Source: Planctomycetota bacterium
GTDB lineage: Bacteria; Planctomycetota; GCA-002687715; DRQF01
Direction: 5' to 3'
DNA length: 9,580 bases
Assembly: GCA_024275615.1 (NCBI GenBank)
Contig: JAJRYU010000110.1
Span: 1-9,580, forward strand
Shown: piece by piece, positions 5,799 to 9,580 of the stretch
How positions within the stretch are numbered: the stretch's first letter is position 1
Layout of the letters: every line of letters begins with the position of its first letter
Notes under the pieces: model-generated
The model's input: only the letters and a program-made list of their open reading frames with translations
The model's database searches: none
What the model was told of the DNA's origin: nothing
Translations under genes and position numbers: made by a program

Positions 5799-7748
5799 TC
5801 AATCCACGTTCACTTTGATGGCGTTGCTAAGCGCAATATATGAGCCATTGGAGCCATCCGTTTTCATGACACATTGGAATGTGGCAAGAAGCCCAGGAGG
5901 TAGGTTGGGAATCGTCACCGCGAATTGCCCCACCCCAAGGGGGCCTGTGTTGAAAAATGGATTGACACCATCGACCAAGTTGCCATCAGCCAAAACGACG
6001 ATGCCGCTTGGAATCCCGCTCACTGGATCAACTGGTCCACCAATGTCCAAAGAACCAATAGAAGCGTAGCTGGCCGCCACCGGATTGAGCGTCCCTCCAA
6101 GGAGCAATAGAGGTTGATTGGGTTGACCAGAAAACTCGATCACCATGGGCTCATTGGCTCTCACCTGAGAGAAGAATGGTCCGCTTACTCCGGGCCCCAA
6201 ATCAACGAAATTCAAGTTCCTGGTGTAGCCAATCTTCAATTTTGCCAGCCCAATCTGTGGTGCCTGACCAACCGTAGGCAACAAATCATAGACCGCCACA
6301 TCGTCAATGGCGATGTCATGGTCGCTGCGAGGGGAATTGGGAAAACCATGATCGGTTGTGGCTCTGAAGACCAAACGAATTAGTTTGCCACTGAAGGCGC
6401 TGAGGTTCACTTGTTGCAAATGCCAAAGAGAGTTGGGAGTCAAAGCTCCAATAGGTCCATGGACACTGGGGGTTAGAACACCCGTTGCCACATCCAGAAC
6501 ATCAACCCAAAATGAATTCGTTGAACCATTGCCGGCCCGGCTATACATCCAAAACCGCAATTGAGGGTTTGCGACTCCCGTCAAGTCGAAGCAAGGACTT
6601 CTCATGTTGACCATAGCGTTGTTGCCCAAGTCATTCGCATAGGCATAAAGACCAGCAAGATAGACACCTGTGGTATGATCCACAGAGGGTCGACTTCCAT
6701 TGCCGCGGTAACCAAAGTACCAGTCCGAATAGGGCCCGGTTGCTTCCGCCACTTCCTGAGTCCAACCTTGAGGTGGCACGACAATGTTTGCGTGGTTCAA
6801 GTGTTCAAAAGTCTCTTCCCACGGGAAAGACGTAATGCGTTTTTCGCCCCCTACCCGAAAAACATGTTCCAACGTGTCGTTTGAATTATTGAGATCACCG
6901 GCGAAGGCGTGGCTGACGAAGACTTTTCTGGCCCCTATGCTTGAAAGATCGAGAGGGCTCGTGAATGTGTGAGAAAAAGTGCCCCCCGGTGCCACAGCAC
7001 TCGTCGTCACGGCAAACTCTGAAACCGTCGCTCCCCCGTCCAATGAGAAGGAAACAGGAACAAAGGCGCCAGCAGGAATAGGGAGTGAACCTAAGTTAAG
7101 AAACTCGACTTTCAAAGACTCCGTCGCGCTGAAGACTTGACACTGCAAAGGGTCAAGATTGGGACCAAAAACTCGGTTGATCGCCACATCTGTGGCGAAG
7201 GGGCCTTGGACCGTGTAGTGAATCGTGATGGCGGGCACAGCAGCAGACCACTTCTTGAAGTAATCCGTATAGGGACCGGTGTAGTAGGCAAGGTTGCTAT
7301 CTTGAAAGTGGAGGACTCCGGTGTTTGCCACTGGTGTGTAGAACAAATCCCCGGTGTCTGTTCGGGTTAGGTAGAATCCGCGACGTTGGTTCGCCTTTAT
7401 GAGAACACTGGTGTCCAAGTTAACCGATGCCCATCCACCTGAGACAACAAGAATCGCACTGTCCAAGAGACCAACTCGATGCCATGCATGAGGGTTCTCC
7501 TCCTTGCCAGCAAAGCCGGTACCGTCAATGGTCGTCCAAATTTCTAAGTCCGCGACGTCAAAACCTACTACGTCGACGGAATCGACCTTCAGATTGCTGG
7601 TCGCTTGCAGGTCAAACATGAAGCCTTGCTGTAAGGACACCGAGGTCGGGGCAGGCAACCCGGTTGATATCGATTGGCCAAACAACACCGAGCCAAGAGC
7701 CCCGAAGAACAAAATTGCAACATGTCTGCCAAAGTGCCCTGCATTCAT
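5799..7748 (-). CDS. Secreted multidomain protein: beta-sandwich, CARDB-like, MAM-like and shared C-terminal module
   Basis: This 649-residue protein has a Sec signal peptide (MNAGHFGRHVAILFFGALGS, cleavage near residue 24 before QS). The lack of a lipobox Cys suggests a free secreted or cell-surface protein. Residues about 30-182 form a beta-rich domain (FMFDLQATSNLKVDSVDVVG ... RGFYLTR). Residues about 186-297 look CARDB- or Ig-like (VEFLNLGSLPIPAG). Residues about 303-488 resemble a MAM-type jelly roll: FPWEETFE, GWTQ, DHTTGVYLAG, LRFWMYSR and the closing IAIDDVAVYD. Residues about 496-649 match the C-terminal module of the upstream neighbour. Such domains bind ligands or sugars or mediate adhesion in other proteins; no enzyme motif is visible. 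ATG 7748 overlaps the upstream TGA by one base (TGATG), with GGAG at 7757-7760, so translation is probably coupled. GTG 7751 is an alternative start adding one residue. No hydrophobic anchor, LPXTG or dockerin is seen at the end. Confidence 0.88.
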   Translation of the reverse strand: MNAGHFGRHVAILFFGALGSVLFGQSISTGLPAPTSVSLQQGFMFDLQATSNLKVDSVDVVGFDVADLEIWTTIDGTGFAGKEENPHAWHRVGLLDSAILVVSGGWASVNLDTSVLIKANQRRGFYLTRTDTGDLFYTPVANTGVLHFQDSNLAYYTGPYTDYFKKWSAAVPAITIHYTVQGPFATDVAINRVFGPNLDPLQCQVFSATESLKVEFLNLGSLPIPAGAFVPVSFSLDGGATVSEFAVTTSAVAPGGTFSHTFTSPLDLSSIGARKVFVSHAFAGDLNNSNDTLEHVFRVGGEKRITSFPWEETFEHLNHANIVVPPQGWTQEVAEATGPYSDWYFGYRGNGSRPSVDHTTGVYLAGLYAYANDLGNNAMVNMRSPCFDLTGVANPQLRFWMYSRAGNGSTNSFWVDVLDVATGVLTPSVHGPIGALTPNSLWHLQQVNLSAFSGKLIRLVFRATTDHGFPNSPRSDHDIAIDDVAVYDLLPTVGQAPQIGLAKLKIGYTRNLNFVDLGPGVSGPFFSQVRANEPMVIEFSGQPNQPLLLLGGTLNPVAASYASIGSLDIGGPVDPVSGIPSGIVVLADGNLVDGVNPFFNTGPLGVGQFAVTIPNLPPGLLATFQCVMKTDGSNGSYIALSNAIKVNVD

Positions 7749-9580
7749 CACTGAATCTCCAATTCTATGGCATTGCTCAGGGCAAGACCGCCTAGCACGT
7801 TGTTGTTTAGTATGGCTGCCTGGAAAGTCGTCAGGACTCCTGGCGGGACGTTAGGAACAGTTAACCCCAAAGATGCCAAGCCTAAGACATTGGTCCGAAA
7901 CAAGGGATTCAATCCAACCAGGCTGGTCCCATCAAACAAGACTCCGATGCTGCTTGGAATACCAGAGATGGGATCTGGGGCACCTCCAATATCCATCTGC
8001 CCCGCTCCAGGAAAAGTAGCGGCAACAAGATTCATGGGACCAAACAAAAGAAGGATTGGTTGGTCCGATGGACCTTCAAAAGAAAAATCAAGCGGACCAC
8101 CGGCGATCGCAATTGCAGAGTAAGGTCCATTATCAAGAAAAGAAACGGCCAAGCCTCCAGGGCTTGTGGCATTGTTGAGATCCATGACTGCAAGGCCGGG
8201 CTGGGGAGGCTGCCCCAAGCCAATAGGATGATCGGTGACTCTGACGTCGTCAATGAGAATCGCGTTATTAAGATTATTGGGCGAACCATCCACCCGAAAT
8301 CGAAGTCGTATCACTTGCCCGAAAAAAGGATTGAGATCGACACCAATATTGAACCAATCGAAGGAAAACTGTTGGCCAACCCAGGGACCTGCGATGTCAC
8401 GAGAAACTGCCCCGGATGGTTGTGAAATGGCATCCAAGTGAAAGACATTCGCAACACTCCCTGGTGACACCCCTATCCAGCCATGCCAAAGCCAAAAATC
8501 CAATCGTGGATTACTGTTGTTGGTCAAATCAAGGATAGGCCCGTCCAACTTGATTGAGCTGCCGGAGAAACTCGAAGGGACTATCGGTGCCAAGCCCGCT
8601 CCCGAAACGCCCGTAGTATGATCGCCCTGAATTGGAAAGTAGCCCATCTCGAGAACAGAAGGATCACTAGTAAAAATCCAGTCCTCTGCACCATTTGACA
8701 ACGCATGGCGCCAACCCGGGGGTGGTGTGTTCGTGGTAACATCAGCTCCAGAGAAATCCTCAACGAAGGGATAGCTGGTCACATAGTCGATTCCGTCCAA
8801 TGCAAGGTTCCGTATCTTCCTGTCGTTGCCTGGCTGGACATCGCCCACCAGATTAGATCTTACGGCCATGAACAACGCCCCGGGGGCGGTCAAGTCGATG
8901 GTTGCGGCAAAAGTGAAAGGCACACTTTCACCAGTTTGAAGAGGACTTGGGAGGGTCAAAGCCTCTGTTGCTAGGAATGGGAATAGACCCACAGAGAAGG
9001 ACAATGGAATCACCGTGCCTGTTGGCAGCGTAGCCGTTCCCAAGTTTTCGACCCGGACGCTCACCACTTCGTTGGCACCAAAAGGAGCCTGAAAGGAATA
9101 TGGAAAGAGCCTAGAAGGGCTCATCACCTCAACAACGGCAACATCAGTGCCGACGGAGGCGTTAACCTGAACACTCTTTTTGCTCATAATTTCGCCTTCA
9201 GTGCGGGTCCGAGTCCAAATGCGAAATTCGTCAAACTCCCCTTCCCATTCGTTCTGAATGGTACCACCAAGAAGGAAGCCCTTGAGCGCATCGCCATTGA
9301 GATCAATGCTACCGGGTTGAGCCACAGGGACTTTAGCTTTCCCATCAACAACAGCGGTAATGGTCTGTTCATGAGAGTCATGTACAAAGGCAACATGCTT
9401 CCACGTATTCTGCCCACCAACCCCATGGATGCTCACGGCATTGACTCCAGGCCCAGTCAACGCAATACTGTGCCGTGGAGCTATTGGATCCCTGTCAATC
9501 ACAATAGAGGTGACCCCATGTTTTCCGAACAAAGGATGAGAGGGTGCATTGGCGACAAAAGGAACCGACCTCCTCAGCCA
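7748..9580 (-). CDS. Secreted-type multidomain protein with LamG-like, CARDB-like, MAM-like and shared C-terminal module (5' end beyond the window)
   Basis: The frame is open through base 9580, so 610 residues of the C-terminal part are present and the start and any signal peptide are outside; the in-frame TTG at 9532 is not a likely start because the LamG-like domain appears already under way. Numbering from the edge, residues about 1-132 are LamG/concanavalin-like (NTWKHVAFVHD at 58-68, VVDGKAKV, FLLGG, then EFDEFRIWTRTRTEGEI at 115-131). Residues about 144-255 look CARDB-like (VRVENLGTATLPTG). Residues about 266-451 are MAM-like (FVEDF, PPPGWRHAL, DHTTGVSGAG, LDFWLWHGW, IRLRFRV, ILIDDVRV). 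Residues about 458-610 are the C-terminal module shared with the downstream protein. The order of the last three modules is the same in both, so they are paralogues from an old tandem duplication. A binding or adhesion role is inferred from module type; no catalytic residues are recognised. It is followed by its paralogue with a one-base overlap. Confidence 0.87.
   Translation of the reverse strand, partial: WLRRSVPFVANAPSHPLFGKHGVTSIVIDRDPIAPRHSIALTGPGVNAVSIHGVGGQNTWKHVAFVHDSHEQTITAVVDGKAKVPVAQPGSIDLNGDALKGFLLGGTIQNEWEGEFDEFRIWTRTRTEGEIMSKKSVQVNASVGTDVAVVEVMSPSRLFPYSFQAPFGANEVVSVRVENLGTATLPTGTVIPLSFSVGLFPFLATEALTLPSPLQTGESVPFTFAATIDLTAPGALFMAVRSNLVGDVQPGNDRKIRNLALDGIDYVTSYPFVEDFSGADVTTNTPPPGWRHALSNGAEDWIFTSDPSVLEMGYFPIQGDHTTGVSGAGLAPIVPSSFSGSSIKLDGPILDLTNNSNPRLDFWLWHGWIGVSPGSVANVFHLDAISQPSGAVSRDIAGPWVGQQFSFDWFNIGVDLNPFFGQVIRLRFRVDGSPNNLNNAILIDDVRVTDHPIGLGQPPQPGLAVMDLNNATSPGGLAVSFLDNGPYSAIAIAGGPLDFSFEGPSDQPILLLFGPMNLVAATFPGAGQMDIGGAPDPISGIPSSIGVLFDGTSLVGLNPLFRTNVLGLASLGLTVPNVPPGVLTTFQAAILNNNVLGGLALSNAIELEIQ

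Noticed and set aside
9530..9532. TTG as start codon of the right-hand gene
   Set aside because: The same frame continues without a stop to the window edge, and a start here would leave a LamG-like protein without a signal peptide.

Overview
The window holds two unrelated blocks. On the left (1-3395, minus strand) is a methionine-cycle operon: an ArsR-type helix-turn-helix protein fused to a SAM-dependent methyltransferase domain (SahR-like), followed with a 4-base overlap by metH, the cobalamin-dependent methionine synthase, which runs off the left edge after 824 codons. A 26-bp, almost perfect palindrome sits directly on the start codon of the regulator gene and is the best candidate operator for the operon.

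The right two thirds encode exported proteins. A lipoprotein gene (3549-5477, plus strand) diverges from the regulator gene across about 150 bp; it has a lipobox signal peptide, a ZU5-like domain and a long beta-rich C-terminal half of unknown function. Beyond a 321-bp convergent gap lie two minus-strand genes, overlapping by one base, that encode large secreted multidomain proteins (5799-7748 complete; 7748-9580 open at the right edge). They are tandem paralogues: both have a CARDB-like beta domain, a MAM-like jelly-roll domain and the same roughly 153-residue C-terminal module. They differ at the N-terminus, where one has a signal peptide plus a beta-sandwich and the other a LamG-like domain.

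The organism is a bacterium of medium GC content. The secreted proteins, with Gly/Pro/Asn-rich beta modules and a shared C-terminal module ending in an LSNAI motif, remind me of the large exported protein families of Planctomycetota and similar uncultured lineages. That assignment is an inference from protein style, not from a marker gene. I see no mobile element, CRISPR array, tRNA or rRNA.

The methionine block is readable as a system: the methyltransferase-like domain of the regulator would sense S-adenosylhomocysteine (or SAM) and control itself and metH. No catalytic activity can be read from the secreted proteins, and their modules point to surface binding or adhesion.
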